A stretch of DNA of 64,000 nucleotides from an uncultured Eubacteriales bacterium (GCA_934479825.1 CAKSOW010000008.1:1-64000), one strand, 5' to 3'; positions 1-9,727 are shown, numbered from the stretch's first letter. Made by a program: numbers and translations. Notes: generated by a model from the sequence alone, not told the origin.

Positions 1-173
1 TTCCTTTTGTGTCCATCCTTTTTTTGCTTGCACTTACATTGTAAATTCAAGGAAGCAAAAAGAACGTAAAAACGTCCTTTTGCTTACTTTTCGCAGAAGC
101 GAAAAGTAACATAAAAACCGTCTCTTTTATGCTTTTCGCAAACCGAAAAGCAACACGGGGCAAGGCTCCCCTT
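1..173. repeat. Outer-arm-like hairpin repeat at window edge
   Basis: No gene is seen here. The stretch carries short palindromes such as ACTTTTCGC...GCGAAAAGT (near 87-108) and GCTTTTCGC...CGAAAAGC, with phrases like AACGTCC and AAAAGTAAC. The same modules form the outer arms of the two large repeats at 47852-48950 and 53562-54605. It may be the end of a further copy lying left of the window. Only part is visible, so it cannot be classed. Confidence 0.5.
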
Positions 174-211
174 GTAAAAACAAAGCAGGAAGCGTTTCGC
201 TTCCTGCTTTG
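174..211 (-). terminator. Intrinsic terminator of the rhamnosidase operon
   Basis: A perfect 14-bp stem (arms 181-194 and 198-211) with a TTT loop lies directly after the stop of the minus-strand rhamnosidase gene. Read on the minus strand it is followed by a run of five T. It should end the three-frame minus operon that starts near 9.5 kb. Confidence 0.85.
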
Positions 212-217
212 TACAAC

Positions 218-3200
218 TCAGGCTATCAGGTCGGAATCAATCTCCGAGTCATTGTCTGCCTCCGAAGGTTCTTCACGGATAAACAGGTTGTCGATATAGA
301 ACCCGACACCCTTGCCGCTAACCGGGTTGCTGTACAGTGAGAATTCTTCGTTTGTACTCGGCGTGTCAGCCGCAACGGTAAAGGTAAGTGTAACATGTTT
401 CCATTCACCGTCTCCCGTAAGATTGCCCGACGAACCGACAATATGGTCTTTGGTCGAACCGCTTGCATCCTTGTATCTCATGTTGAACAGGACACTTCCT
501 GAAAAACTTGCATCAATATTTTCGGATGTGCCGGAAGAGGCAAGCATCACATCAAAATCAACGCAATAGGTAGCGCCGGCCTTAATGTTTATACGGTTCA
601 TACAGCTGACGTAGATCGCTTCCGTATCGCTATCCGGCAGAACCTTGTAGCATTTGCTGTCCTCGTTGACCGGATCGTTTACCGTGGTAATCTTCGATTT
701 CCAACCATAGAAATCGGCGGTTTTATTGTCCGCGTCGGCCTGGAATATGATCGTGCGCGTATCCGGCTTGGGATTTTCACGGACATATAAGTTATCGATC
801 AGATATCCCACACCCTTGCCGCCGACTGGGTCGGTATAGAACGAGAACATATCGTATTTCCGTTCCGTCGAATCCTCCGGAATGGTGAAATCAAAGGTCC
901 AGTGTTTCCATTCGCCGTCAGCTTTTATTTTGCCGGTACGTGCGGCCACATGGTCTTTGCGTGCGCCGGTGCTGTCGGCATACGGAATGTTGCAGAGGAT
1001 TGCAGCGGTGAAGTTTTGTCCGATGACATTTGTCGTACCGCTTGACGCGATCATCACATCGCACTCGACCGAATAGGTGTAGCCGGGTTTGTAGGTTACC
1101 GGGTGTTGGAGATATAACCAGGTCTCATCGTCATTTTTCGGGATGTTGCTGTAACACAGATTATCCGGATCGTTCGGGTCTGCAATAATGCCGAAGTTGC
1201 CGTGTCCGATAAGCGCGCCTTTGCCGCTTTCACCGTCCGCAAAGATGAGAACCGGACGTGTGTCGGCGTCCTTGTTTTCGCCAACAACAATCGTGTACGA
1301 ACCGCCGCCGACCTTGCCAAGTTTGTCGCCGCTTACGCGCTTCATGCTCTTGGGCAACGAAAGCGTTGCCGTAACGCCTTCCGGAACGGTAATGTTCCAG
1401 ATAAACGTCTTGTCTTTCTTCTGATAGCTCCATGCGGATTCGATGAGGCCGTGCGAACTCTGATACGTGACATCAACATCTTTCAGATCTTTGAAGAAAT
1501 AAGGCTTAACCGTGATTTCATCGAAATTCGGCTTTGCCGCCTTGATACCGCCTAAGTATTCAAAGAACCAACGCGCCGCGTTGCCGATGGAGTAGTGGTT
1601 GATACTGTTGCCGGTACCGACCGTGCCTTTCCAGCTTTCGGTAACCGTACCGCCGCCGCTGGTTTCCACCATGTTGATAAGCGACGGATACGTGGTCTGC
1701 GTGACAAGGCGGTAAGCGTCGTCCTCGTAGCCGTAGTCGCACAGAACGCTTAAAATGTATTCGGTGGACATGAAACTGGTGGTGAAGTGATAGCCGCTTG
1801 CCACAACGTATTCATGCAATTTTGCCGCGAGCGCCTCACGGTTTTCCGGTTCGGCAAACTCAAAGGCAAGCGCATACACAAGACCGCTCTGATTCTTGGA
1901 GGAGTAGTCGTTTTCACCGGCAAGATAATACTTGTTGTTGAAAGCGACGCGCGCTTTTTCGTATTCGGCGAGATAGCTTGCCGCTTCGTCGGTCTTGCCT
2001 AAGATCTCCGCCATTTCGGCTGCACGCTTGTACATGAGTGTGTAGTAGACATTGCAGAAGAATTCGTCGCTGACCCTGCTCGGCGCTTGGTGGTCGCCGT
2101 AGGTGTAAGTTCCCTTGGACGGCAGAACGTCGCCGGAGGCAACCTGATTCTTGCGGTAATTGATAAGCGTTTTGATCTTTGCGTATTTGGAGGCGATGAC
2201 ATCGGCGTTTCCGTAGAATTTGTACAGCGTAAGGGGAACGATATAGTCCTCATCGCCCCAGCCGTAAGTATAGTCGCCGCCCATCTTGCGGCCGGATTCC
2301 GTCCAGCGCTCCAAGAAACGGTTGTTGTCCATATACCAGCAGGCTGTGTTGATAAATACCTGCATATCACCGTTCCAGAAGTTTTTCTCGCGCGTCGGGC
2401 AGTCCATAGGACCTGTCACGATGTTGGAGCGGTAGGAACGCTTGACGGCGTCCCAGACTTTGGCAAGACCGGTATGCGAGGTCTTGAAATCGCCGGTCAC
2501 GTCGAGGTCGTTGTACATTTCGACTTTCTTGACGGTCGAAATATCGTACGTTCCGGAGTAGCCGGAAACATAGATATAGCGGAAGCCGGTAAAGGTGAAT
2601 TCCGGAATGTAAACTTCTTCTTCTGCGCCCTTGCAGATGTAGGTGTCGAGGTTGCGCGCACCGTACATGGCTCTGCCGTCAGCGTAGGTGTCCTTGTAGA
2701 AGAAAACGTCGCCGTATTCCGAAACGTTGGCCGTGTAGCCGAGCGTATCCGAACCGTTCAAGGATTCACAATAGCGGATGAGGATCTGTTCACCGGGCTT
2801 GGTGTTCCTAAGAATCAGCTTTACGCGGCCGGTGGAGTTCAGACCGAAATCGTAGCAGGTCGAGCCGTCGGCAAGCGTAAAGATCGTTTTGGCGGTCATT
2901 TCGTTGTTGATGCGAACCGGTTCGTAATGCTCTTGGGAGCGCGTTTTACCGGTGACAGAGTGTTCTTCGGCACTTGCCCAGCTTCCGGCGTTTAAGTCGG
3001 AGCACCAATCTGCGGTTTCCAAACGTGCGTCGTAGCGTTCGCCGAACTGGATATCGTTTTCAACGCGCGGTGAAGCGGTGACCTGCCAGTTCTTGTTCGT
3101 GCCGATGACAAGGCTTGTGCCGTCGGTGTATTCGATCTCAAGCTGCATCATAAGAGAGGGAATGTTGTTGTAGAAAGCACCCCAGGATTCGCTGTTGTTG

Positions 3201-5428
3201 AAGCCGCTTGCAAGCTCTGCGCCGATAATATTTTTGCCGGTGTGAACGAATTCGGTTACATCAAAGACCTGATATTCCGTAAGATATTGCATTGAGCCGG
3301 GAAGAAAACGTGCGTCGGTCACGCGTTCGCCGTTGAGGTAGGGAACATATAAGCCTTGTGCGGTGGCATACAGCGTTGCTTTTTCGATTTCCTTTTCGGC
3401 AAGGAAGCCGCTGCGCATATACATTGCACGCGTGCGAAGCCGCGGATGCAGCTTGGTTTTATGGATTTTTCGAGTACCGGACAGTGTGGTTGTCTGCCAG
3501 CCTTCTTGTTCGCTGTTCGCCCAGAAACCGCACATACTGCTGTTGGTAAAGCCGTTACTCGTATCAAAATTCTCGGTCGTGCCGTCGGTGTAGGTGACCG
3601 AAAGACAGCCGCGCACACCGGCAAGAAAGTGCATGGTGTTGTCCGACAGAAAACCGCGGATATTGATGAAGTTTGTGCCGCTTACAAGGGCGCTTGTAAC
3701 ATCTTTAACGCCGGTCACATGCCAGCCGTTCACCTTTTCGGTCGGAATCTGCGTGTTGCCAATGAATAAGTCGATCGGCAGACTGCTCTGAAATTCGATT
3801 TCAGCTTTGGAAACCGTTTTGGAAATAGTTATCTGACGCTGTAAGTAGTAACGCGTGTATTCCACCGGGCTGATCCAGTCGCCGAGCGGCAATGTGCAGG
3901 AAGGCATTTCCTCTAAGGTTGCAAGATAGCTTTCGGGCGCGGAGATAAAGACCGCGTCAAATTTCTTCTCTGTGTTCTTTTCCAACTGAATCGTACCTGC
4001 CTTGTCGAGGGTCACTTCTTCAAGCGTCTGACGAATGCGCTCTTCGGAGTCGGCTACGCGCGAAACGAGCGTTTCGTAGTCGCACCGTAACAGCGCTTCA
4101 TACGGACGGAAAGCGCCGCGCTTGTTCACGCCGCCTAAAATGCCGCTGCGGTAGAGCGCGTAGACGGCTTCATAAAAGCCTTGATAATCTTCGATGTCTG
4201 GGATATTCTTTATGGTGTTGATATCTGCAAGCCCGTCCGCCGGGAGTGCTTTGTACAGCATTTCAGCCGCTTCACCGCGCGTAATGGCTCTCGTGTAATC
4301 GCCAAAGCCGGAGGTAGGGAGAAGCGAATAGGTTTCGGCATAGGCAAGATAGTCCGCAAAGGCTGCACCCTCGGGAATTTCTGCCGTTTTGCCGGATAAG
4401 ACCGCGTGCAAACGCGATGTGAGAAGAATCATCTCATACGGCGTCATGTAGGTTTCGAGCCCTGCCAGATCGTCGCCGTTTGCATCCTCGTAAATCGCAT
4501 ATAGGTCGTAAAGACCGGCTTCGGCCTCTGTTACGATCCGCGACGCGTCGTCCTTGACCTTCGACCAGCCGATAAACCGATAGCCGCTGCCGGGAACCGA
4601 AAGCTTGGGAAGGGCCGTGCCCGGAAGATAACTTTTGTGGGTGCCCGGAAAGAGCGTTTCGAGGTCTTTTGCCATGCTGTCATTCTTGGCTTCTGTGTGG
4701 AAAGTGATGTCGGCATATTCGTCATACCATAACTCAATGTTGTCGAAGTAACAGGTTTTTCCGTTACCGCCCATCATGAATAAATACACGTATTGGAGAG
4801 CGAAAACATTGGAATTCGTATAGCTTGATTCCGCAAGACCGGTTGCCTCAAATTCCTCTTTGGTGCAGATGGTGAATGTGTAGGCATTTTCCTTGAAAGA
4901 GTCCGCACCAAAGCTGATAGAACCTGCTTCGGGAGCACCGTTGTAGCAGCGGTTGACAAGGAAACGGCAGTTGGCAGCATAGCCTTTTCCGCCGTCGTAG
5001 GCGTGAACCACAAGCGTGTATTTGCCGGGTTTTGAGATAATGTCTTTTTCTCTGCCAAAATTCAAACGATAGATTGGATAAGTTGTTTTTCCGAGCATGG
5101 AAATCACCTTGCCGTCGCCGACAGGATTATCAATGATTGTAAATGTCGGATTCGTACCGTCGCCGTCGCCCGTCCAGATAAGAGACGTGTCGGAGAGAGA
5201 CGCGCCGTCTGCGGCATACGGGGAATTGTACGATGCGTCGTAGCTGTAATTCCCGACGCTGGATGTGTTCTCAAAATCCTGCTTCCAGATGAGCTTTCCA
5301 TATTCGCCGGTCGTCGTTTCCGCAAACGGCGTAGCAGTACCGTTGTACGATACGGCGCTTACGCCGACCGCGAAAAGCGAAAAACAGAGTACAAACGCCA
5401 AAAGCAGTGTAATGTGTCGTTTTTTCAT
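218..5428 (-). CDS. Secreted multidomain alpha-L-rhamnosidase (GH78) with SLH-like region
   Basis: Predicted 1736-aa surface enzyme that removes terminal rhamnose from glycans. Seen in order: signal peptide (about 1-28), a jelly-roll-like region (about 35-235), a Flg_new/InlB-type repeat (about 245-315, GYRFIGWS), S-layer-homology-like segments (about 330-470, with ITRGEAAEMLYKAL), the GH78 core (about 540-1385, with DCPTRE near 1008), then two tandem carbohydrate-binding-like modules (about 1393-1555 and 1558-1730) that resemble each other (DGEWKHWTF/DGEWKHVTL, IDNLYVRE/IDNLFIRE). The ATG at 5428 is chosen because AGGAGG lies 10 nt upstream; a TTG three codons earlier is too close to it. It is the last gene of an operon with the esterase frames. 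Known for the family: GH78 is an inverting (alpha/alpha)6-barrel glycosidase. An SLH region before the catalytic core, rather than at the C-terminus, is uncommon. Confidence 0.88.
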   Translation of the reverse strand: MKKRHITLLLAFVLCFSLFAVGVSAVSYNGTATPFAETTTGEYGKLIWKQDFENTSSVGNYSYDASYNSPYAADGASLSDTSLIWTGDGDGTNPTFTIIDNPVGDGKVISMLGKTTYPIYRLNFGREKDIISKPGKYTLVVHAYDGGKGYAANCRFLVNRCYNGAPEAGSISFGADSFKENAYTFTICTKEEFEATGLAESSYTNSNVFALQYVYLFMMGGNGKTCYFDNIELWYDEYADITFHTEAKNDSMAKDLETLFPGTHKSYLPGTALPKLSVPGSGYRFIGWSKVKDDASRIVTEAEAGLYDLYAIYEDANGDDLAGLETYMTPYEMILLTSRLHAVLSGKTAEIPEGAAFADYLAYAETYSLLPTSGFGDYTRAITRGEAAEMLYKALPADGLADINTIKNIPDIEDYQGFYEAVYALYRSGILGGVNKRGAFRPYEALLRCDYETLVSRVADSEERIRQTLEEVTLDKAGTIQLEKNTEKKFDAVFISAPESYLATLEEMPSCTLPLGDWISPVEYTRYYLQRQITISKTVSKAEIEFQSSLPIDLFIGNTQIPTEKVNGWHVTGVKDVTSALVSGTNFINIRGFLSDNTMHFLAGVRGCLSVTYTDGTTENFDTSNGFTNSSMCGFWANSEQEGWQTTTLSGTRKIHKTKLHPRLRTRAMYMRSGFLAEKEIEKATLYATAQGLYVPYLNGERVTDARFLPGSMQYLTEYQVFDVTEFVHTGKNIIGAELASGFNNSESWGAFYNNIPSLMMQLEIEYTDGTSLVIGTNKNWQVTASPRVENDIQFGERYDARLETADWCSDLNAGSWASAEEHSVTGKTRSQEHYEPVRINNEMTAKTIFTLADGSTCYDFGLNSTGRVKLILRNTKPGEQILIRYCESLNGSDTLGYTANVSEYGDVFFYKDTYADGRAMYGARNLDTYICKGAEEEVYIPEFTFTGFRYIYVSGYSGTYDISTVKKVEMYNDLDVTGDFKTSHTGLAKVWDAVKRSYRSNIVTGPMDCPTREKNFWNGDMQVFINTACWYMDNNRFLERWTESGRKMGGDYTYGWGDEDYIVPLTLYKFYGNADVIASKYAKIKTLINYRKNQVASGDVLPSKGTYTYGDHQAPSRVSDEFFCNVYYTLMYKRAAEMAEILGKTDEAASYLAEYEKARVAFNNKYYLAGENDYSSKNQSGLVYALAFEFAEPENREALAAKLHEYVVASGYHFTTSFMSTEYILSVLCDYGYEDDAYRLVTQTTYPSLINMVETSGGGTVTESWKGTVGTGNSINHYSIGNAARWFFEYLGGIKAAKPNFDEITVKPYFFKDLKDVDVTYQSSHGLIESAWSYQKKDKTFIWNITVPEGVTATLSLPKSMKRVSGDKLGKVGGGSYTIVVGENKDADTRPVLIFADGESGKGALIGHGNFGIIADPNDPDNLCYSNIPKNDDETWLYLQHPVTYKPGYTYSVECDVMIASSGTTNVIGQNFTAAILCNIPYADSTGARKDHVAARTGKIKADGEWKHWTFDFTIPEDSTERKYDMFSFYTDPVGGKGVGYLIDNLYVRENPKPDTRTIIFQADADNKTADFYGWKSKITTVNDPVNEDSKCYKVLPDSDTEAIYVSCMNRINIKAGATYCVDFDVMLASSGTSENIDASFSGSVLFNMRYKDASGSTKDHIVGSSGNLTGDGEWKHVTLTFTVAADTPSTNEEFSLYSNPVSGKGVGFYIDNLFIREEPSEADNDSEIDSDLIA

Positions 5429-5451
5429 GAATTGCAAACCTCCTTTATCGG

Positions 5452-7254
5452 TTAAGCGTTAAATGCGTTCTGCAAAAAGGTGACCGAAAGGTCAAACCAG
5501 CGCGAATAATCCGCATAGCTTTCACCGAGTCCAATCCCGTGACCGGCGTCGGAAAACGCATGGCATTCTGCCGTTTTTCCGGCGGCTTTTAAGGCGGCAG
5601 TAATCGCTTCGGCGTTTTTGTTATAGTCCACAGCCGTATCCTTTTCGCCGTAAAACGCGAAAGTGGCCGGCATATCGTCTAAATTGTAAGGATAGGAATA
5701 CTTGGCGATCTCCGTTTCATCGTCTTTCTTGTCGCCTAAGAAGATCTCCGGCATGGTGGGATAGGTGCCGTCGCCGAGCGTTACGACCGGATAGCCGAGA
5801 ATGCAGGCGTTCGGATGTGCGTTGTACGCGGAAATACTGTCGGAAACGGGTGAAACGAAGGTGTTCGCTTTTTCGCAGACGAGCATGGCAAGATGTCCGC
5901 CGGCCGAGAAGCCGCAAACGGCGATCTTTTCCGGATCGATTCCGAAGTCTTTTGCATAGCGGCGTACAAACTGCACGCTGCGAATGCCGTCGGCTAAAAT
6001 GGCGTTTCCGTCATACGGCTTGTAGCGATAGTTGACGACAAAGGCCGAAATGCCTTTTTGATTGTATGCTTTTGCAACAGCGACGCCCTCGCTGTCGTCG
6101 GATAGCTGAAAGTAGCCGCCGCCCGGGAAGATGACCACCGCGCTGTCCGCACCGTCGGCAAGATATGCGCGTATGGTTGCCTGTAAGGTGTCCGCACCTT
6201 TATCATACGGAATGTTACCGCTTTCCCAAAGTGCAATTTTTTCGTGACTTGAAATTTTTGTCATATCGATTCCCTCGTTTTCCTTGTCACTGGTGTTGGC
6301 GGTGCTGGTCTTTGCGTTCGCTGCAAGATTGGTCTTGGCGGCAATTTCTTTTGCAAGATATGTACCGAGCGTCTTTGCGCCGTTCTTGTCGGGATGTGCG
6401 CCGTCGCTTGTGGTGTAGGAGAAGGAAGGCTTTGCAATGAAAAAGATGTTGCTGTCGCCCAAATCTTCCACAACCGCTTTAATGTCCGCGTTATGCATGC
6501 CGGCAAACGGCGAGACCGCGAAGATCGGCGTGTTCGGATATTTTTCGCGAAGCCGCTTTAAGACCGCCGTGTACGCTTCGGTAAAGGCGGCACTGTCACT
6601 TGTCGGGTCGTTGTGCCCGTGGTTGATGACGATTGCAGCCGGTGCCGGTGTTTCGGAAAGCGGCATACCGCTATACAGCGAGTCGATGACGTCCAAGCAT
6701 TTCGGAACGCCGCCGCTGCCGCCGCGTGTCACGCCGCTGGCACCAAAACCGTTGGTGTAGGAAACGGCGTTCAAAAGGTGAGACGCGATAAACGGATATT
6801 CGTTGGATGCGGAGTTGCTGTCCGGCGTCGAGCCGGTGCCAAGCACGTTGATGCCCTCGGTAATGCTGTCGCCGTAGTAGAGAATGACGGGGTTCGTCGG
6901 AAGAAGTCCCGTAATTTTTCCGCCGTCCTCAACCTCGGGGCATTCCAAAACAAAGCCCATGGCACTTGTCCATTTTTCTTGGTATTCGTTGAAGCCGTCC
7001 ACGATGATGCGGAAGGTGTGTTCGCCCTCGGAAAGGTTTTCCGCGATGAGTAAGCTTCCTTCTTTGACCGTCGTCATGCGTTTCGGAAAACCGCCGTCAA
7101 TCGACACGGCAATGACCGGAGCGGGAGAAGCGGTCGAATGGAGCTTTAACCAAACCTTGCTTGTGCCGGAAACCTTGAAGTAGAATTCCGCGCCTTGTGA
7201 AAAAGTTGCTTTGCAGGTTACGCCGTTCACCTCCTTGTCGAACCAACGACCCAT
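5452..7254 (-). CDS. Two-domain esterase: SGNH hydrolase plus alpha/beta-hydrolase (5'-interrupted)
   Basis: 600-aa frame with two esterase domains. The N-terminal half has a jelly-roll start (GRWFDKEVNG) and an SGNH hydrolase with block I YYGDSITEG and the C-terminal DGAHPD; it resembles CE2-type acetyl esterases. The C-terminal half is a BD-FAE/axe-type alpha/beta-hydrolase with oxyanion motif FPGGGY, nucleophile elbow GFSAGG and catalytic DAGHG. The likely role is removal of acetyl or other acyl groups from plant polysaccharide. The first ATG has no ribosome binding site and no signal peptide follows. The same frame stays open for 21 codons upstream, up to the TAG of the preceding gene, and that stretch (KNFKPESYAL...) looks like the missing start of the jelly roll. 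It is therefore probably the downstream part of a larger secreted protein cut by one stop codon. Confidence 0.8.
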   Translation of the reverse strand: MGRWFDKEVNGVTCKATFSQGAEFYFKVSGTSKVWLKLHSTASPAPVIAVSIDGGFPKRMTTVKEGSLLIAENLSEGEHTFRIIVDGFNEYQEKWTSAMGFVLECPEVEDGGKITGLLPTNPVILYYGDSITEGINVLGTGSTPDSNSASNEYPFIASHLLNAVSYTNGFGASGVTRGGSGGVPKCLDVIDSLYSGMPLSETPAPAAIVINHGHNDPTSDSAAFTEAYTAVLKRLREKYPNTPIFAVSPFAGMHNADIKAVVEDLGDSNIFFIAKPSFSYTTSDGAHPDKNGAKTLGTYLAKEIAAKTNLAANAKTSTANTSDKENEGIDMTKISSHEKIALWESGNIPYDKGADTLQATIRAYLADGADSAVVIFPGGGYFQLSDDSEGVAVAKAYNQKGISAFVVNYRYKPYDGNAILADGIRSVQFVRRYAKDFGIDPEKIAVCGFSAGGHLAMLVCEKANTFVSPVSDSISAYNAHPNACILGYPVVTLGDGTYPTMPEIFLGDKKDDETEIAKYSYPYNLDDMPATFAFYGEKDTAVDYNKNAEAITAALKAAGKTAECHAFSDAGHGIGLGESYADYSRWFDLSVTFLQNAFNA

Positions 7255-7317
7255 GTAGCCGACCGGTTCGGAAACGGTTTTGTAGGTGAGCGCATAGCTT
7301 TCGGGCTTGAAATTCTT

Positions 7318-9498
7318 CTAGATGTCGGAAACGCGGCTTGCAATATACGTGGCCAACAGCTTATAGCCGGTGTAGCCGCAGTGAAGCTCGTCGATCGGCA
7401 TATATTTGCCGATATTTTCATAGGTAATGCCGCAGGCATAGTAGTTGTCGATAACCGGCAGTCCGTACTTTTCGCCGAACTTTTTGATAACGCTTACGGT
7501 TGTTTCCAAAGACGTGCGGTTCCGTTGGGTGGTGACTGGCGGCGTCATCAGAATGATCTGCGCCTGACCGTTCGTTCTTTCCATACAGGTCTCAATGATA
7601 CGCGCATAGTAGCCGGTCTGGGTCTTGGCGTAGGACGAGTAGTGAGAAGCCGAGGTGTCTGTATCAATGGTATCGGTCAGTCCATTGTTCGTGCCGAGCA
7701 TGATGAGAACGATATCGGTTTCCTCGGAAAGCTCGACTTTGGAAAGCTGATTGTTGTAGTATAGCTCTGCCGAGTAGCCGCAGCGACCGGCATTTTTCAC
7801 GTTAGCCCCCGTAATTTCCGCAAGAAAATACGGATAGTTTTCGGCGTGAACGTTCATGGTGCCGGCCGGATTGGAGCCGTAATCGCCCTCGGTTAAGCTG
7901 TCGCCGATACAAACGATGTTTTTGCCTTTGAGAAGGCTTTCTTCTTCATCCGATTCGACAAGCGAAACCTCCGCCGCCGCGACCGATGCCGGGCGAATGC
8001 CGTCCGAAAGCGTGCTTTCAAACGCGATAAAGCGAATCTTGGTCGCATTTTCGGGAATGCTCGAGGCGGTAAGCCGTGTAAAGCCGTTTTGCGGCTCGGC
8101 GGTGACGGCGGACGAAGAAAGATACCGCGTGCCGTCGTAGTAGACCGCATAGAACGCGCGTGCATCCGTACCGCTTGTCGGGGTGTAGAGGTAGTAAGCA
8201 CGCTTGTTCTTCGCGCCGGTGGACGCGATAAGCTCCGGTGTGTTTTCGTCACGCACGATAAGCAGGTCGGGCAGTGCCGAAATATCGGTGTTTGCTACCC
8301 ATTCTTCCGCGACACCTTCGAGTGCCGGAAGGCCGTTTTCTCTTAACGAGGATTCTGAAACCGAAGTGGAAAGACCGTCGTCCTTGCCGGTGTTATATAT
8401 ATCGGAAAGGTTTGCTGTATTCTTACCGATTCCGGCAGCTTCGCTTATATTTAAGGATGAAGAAATTCCGGCTTCGCTTTCTTCGTGTGCGGTTTTCGTG
8501 TTGTTTGCCGCAATGCCGCCGACAACGCTGTTTGCGCCGGTAAGCGCGCCGGTGTTTAACGTATTGTCAAGGCTTGCCTCAGCCTTATAGCCGAGATTGA
8601 GTCCAACACCTCCGCCGATAAACGCGGCTTCGGACGTAATGCTGCCGCCGTTCTTGGCAAGCGTGATTTTGCCGTTGATGTTTGCGCCTGCAATACCGCC
8701 GGCATAGCCCGGATAAATGCTTTTTCCGGAAGCGGAGATTTTGCCGCTGTTTTCCACGCGGCAAAGAGAACCGGTGTTGTAGCCTGCGATACCGCCGGCA
8801 AATACCGAAATTCCCTCGGCAGCCGCCGTGCCGGAAACGGAAGCGGTATTGAAGCAGCCGGTAACATCGCCGCGGTTTTCACCGGCAACACCGCCAATTG
8901 TGAGGCGGTAGAGCGAGGCCTCGGCGGAAAGCTTGCCGCTTACGGTGCAGCCGCTTACCGAACCGCGGTTTAAACCGGCAATTCCTCCTATGTAGGTGAG
9001 GTAAGCAGTGTCGGCAAGCGTCGCTTTGACGTTGACAAAGCAGTTCCGGATGACCGTTTTTTTGTCGGTCGTACCGGCAATGCCGCCGGCATAGGCGGTA
9101 AAGCCGCTGACGTCCGGCGTCAGATACCCGTCAACCGAGCAGTTTTCGATGACGGTTGTGCCCTTAGCGATTGCCGCGATTCCTCCGACAGTCGTGCTGC
9201 CGCTTGCCGTACCGACGACGGAAACATCGGATATTTCGGCATTTTCGACAACACCGAACAGTCCGGCTTTGCCGCTTATACTTACCGTGTGGCCGCCGCC
9301 GTCAAATTTTCCGGTAAATGGCGCGTCGGCCGAGCCGATCGGCGTGAAATCGTCGGATAAGACCGCGTCGGCGGTCAATTCATAACTGCCGCCAAGGTCC
9401 GAAATTTCGGACAGATCCGTAATCGGCACAGCGCGGCAGACAAGCGACCCGGCGAAAAACAACGCGGCGCTGAGTAAGCATGTTGTAATTTTTCGCAT
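7318..9498 (-). CDS. Secreted GLUG-repeat SGNH/GDSL hydrolase
   Basis: 726-aa exported protein: signal peptide (MRKITTCLLSAALFFAGSLV), then many GLUG-type repeats (GGIAGTT, GGIAGLN, GGVAGEN, GGIAGYN; about 60-360), then an SGNH hydrolase with block I IVCIGDSLTEGDYG, LGTNNG and a terminal DELHCGYTGYKLLA block. GLUG repeats usually act in adhesion or substrate binding. The ATG at 9498 is chosen because AAAGGAG sits 7 nt upstream and the signal peptide starts there. It is the first gene of the minus-strand operon. The stop is TAG, and the next esterase frame continues in the same phase directly behind it, so the two may form one polypeptide of about 1350 residues if the TAG is suppressed or is a mutation. 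Confidence 0.82.
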   Translation of the reverse strand: MRKITTCLLSAALFFAGSLVCRAVPITDLSEISDLGGSYELTADAVLSDDFTPIGSADAPFTGKFDGGGHTVSISGKAGLFGVVENAEISDVSVVGTASGSTTVGGIAAIAKGTTVIENCSVDGYLTPDVSGFTAYAGGIAGTTDKKTVIRNCFVNVKATLADTAYLTYIGGIAGLNRGSVSGCTVSGKLSAEASLYRLTIGGVAGENRGDVTGCFNTASVSGTAAAEGISVFAGGIAGYNTGSLCRVENSGKISASGKSIYPGYAGGIAGANINGKITLAKNGGSITSEAAFIGGGVGLNLGYKAEASLDNTLNTGALTGANSVVGGIAANNTKTAHEESEAGISSSLNISEAAGIGKNTANLSDIYNTGKDDGLSTSVSESSLRENGLPALEGVAEEWVANTDISALPDLLIVRDENTPELIASTGAKNKRAYYLYTPTSGTDARAFYAVYYDGTRYLSSSAVTAEPQNGFTRLTASSIPENATKIRFIAFESTLSDGIRPASVAAAEVSLVESDEEESLLKGKNIVCIGDSLTEGDYGSNPAGTMNVHAENYPYFLAEITGANVKNAGRCGYSAELYYNNQLSKVELSEETDIVLIMLGTNNGLTDTIDTDTSASHYSSYAKTQTGYYARIIETCMERTNGQAQIILMTPPVTTQRNRTSLETTVSVIKKFGEKYGLPVIDNYYACGITYENIGKYMPIDELHCGYTGYKLLATYIASRVSDI

Positions 9499-9544
9499 TT
9501 GTGTACTCCTTTCAGCTTGCAGTTTTGGTGATTTTAACAATACC

Positions 9545-9573
9545 ATTATACAGGATCGCCGGGGCTTTGTAAA
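9545..9573 (-). promoter_or_regulatory. Sigma-A-type promoter of the esterase/rhamnosidase operon
   Basis: On the minus strand TTTACA (9573-9568) and a perfect TATAAT (9550-9545) are separated by 17 bp. The predicted start of transcription lies about 40 nt before the ATG at 9498. Confidence 0.7.
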
Positions 9574-9658
9574 TGTCATGTTTTTTGGAGTTATTTAATG
9601 ATTTTTTGTATGATACGCTTTTTGGGGCGAAAAAACGTAAAAATAATTGTTTCATTTA

Positions 9659-9687
9659 TTGACAGAAATAAGAAAATGTGATACCAT
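9659..9687 (+). promoter_or_regulatory. Sigma-A-type promoter of the araC-family gene
   Basis: Perfect TTGACA at 9659, 17-bp spacer, TACCAT at 9682. It lies about 40 bp before the chosen start at 9728 and overlaps the longer TTG-started frame, which supports the later ATG. Confidence 0.65.
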
Positions 9688-9727
9688 ACCCATAAAGGCA
9701 TACTTTAAAAAAGCGAGGGAAAAGCAC

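Noticed and set aside
2087..2995. 302-codon plus frame inside the rhamnosidase
   Set aside because: Antisense to the GH78 core, no ribosome binding site and no recognisable domain.
7318..7320. TAG reassigned as a sense codon
   Set aside because: rsmH, ftsW and the second araC gene end in TAG at positions that fit their families, so TAG is a working stop in this genome.
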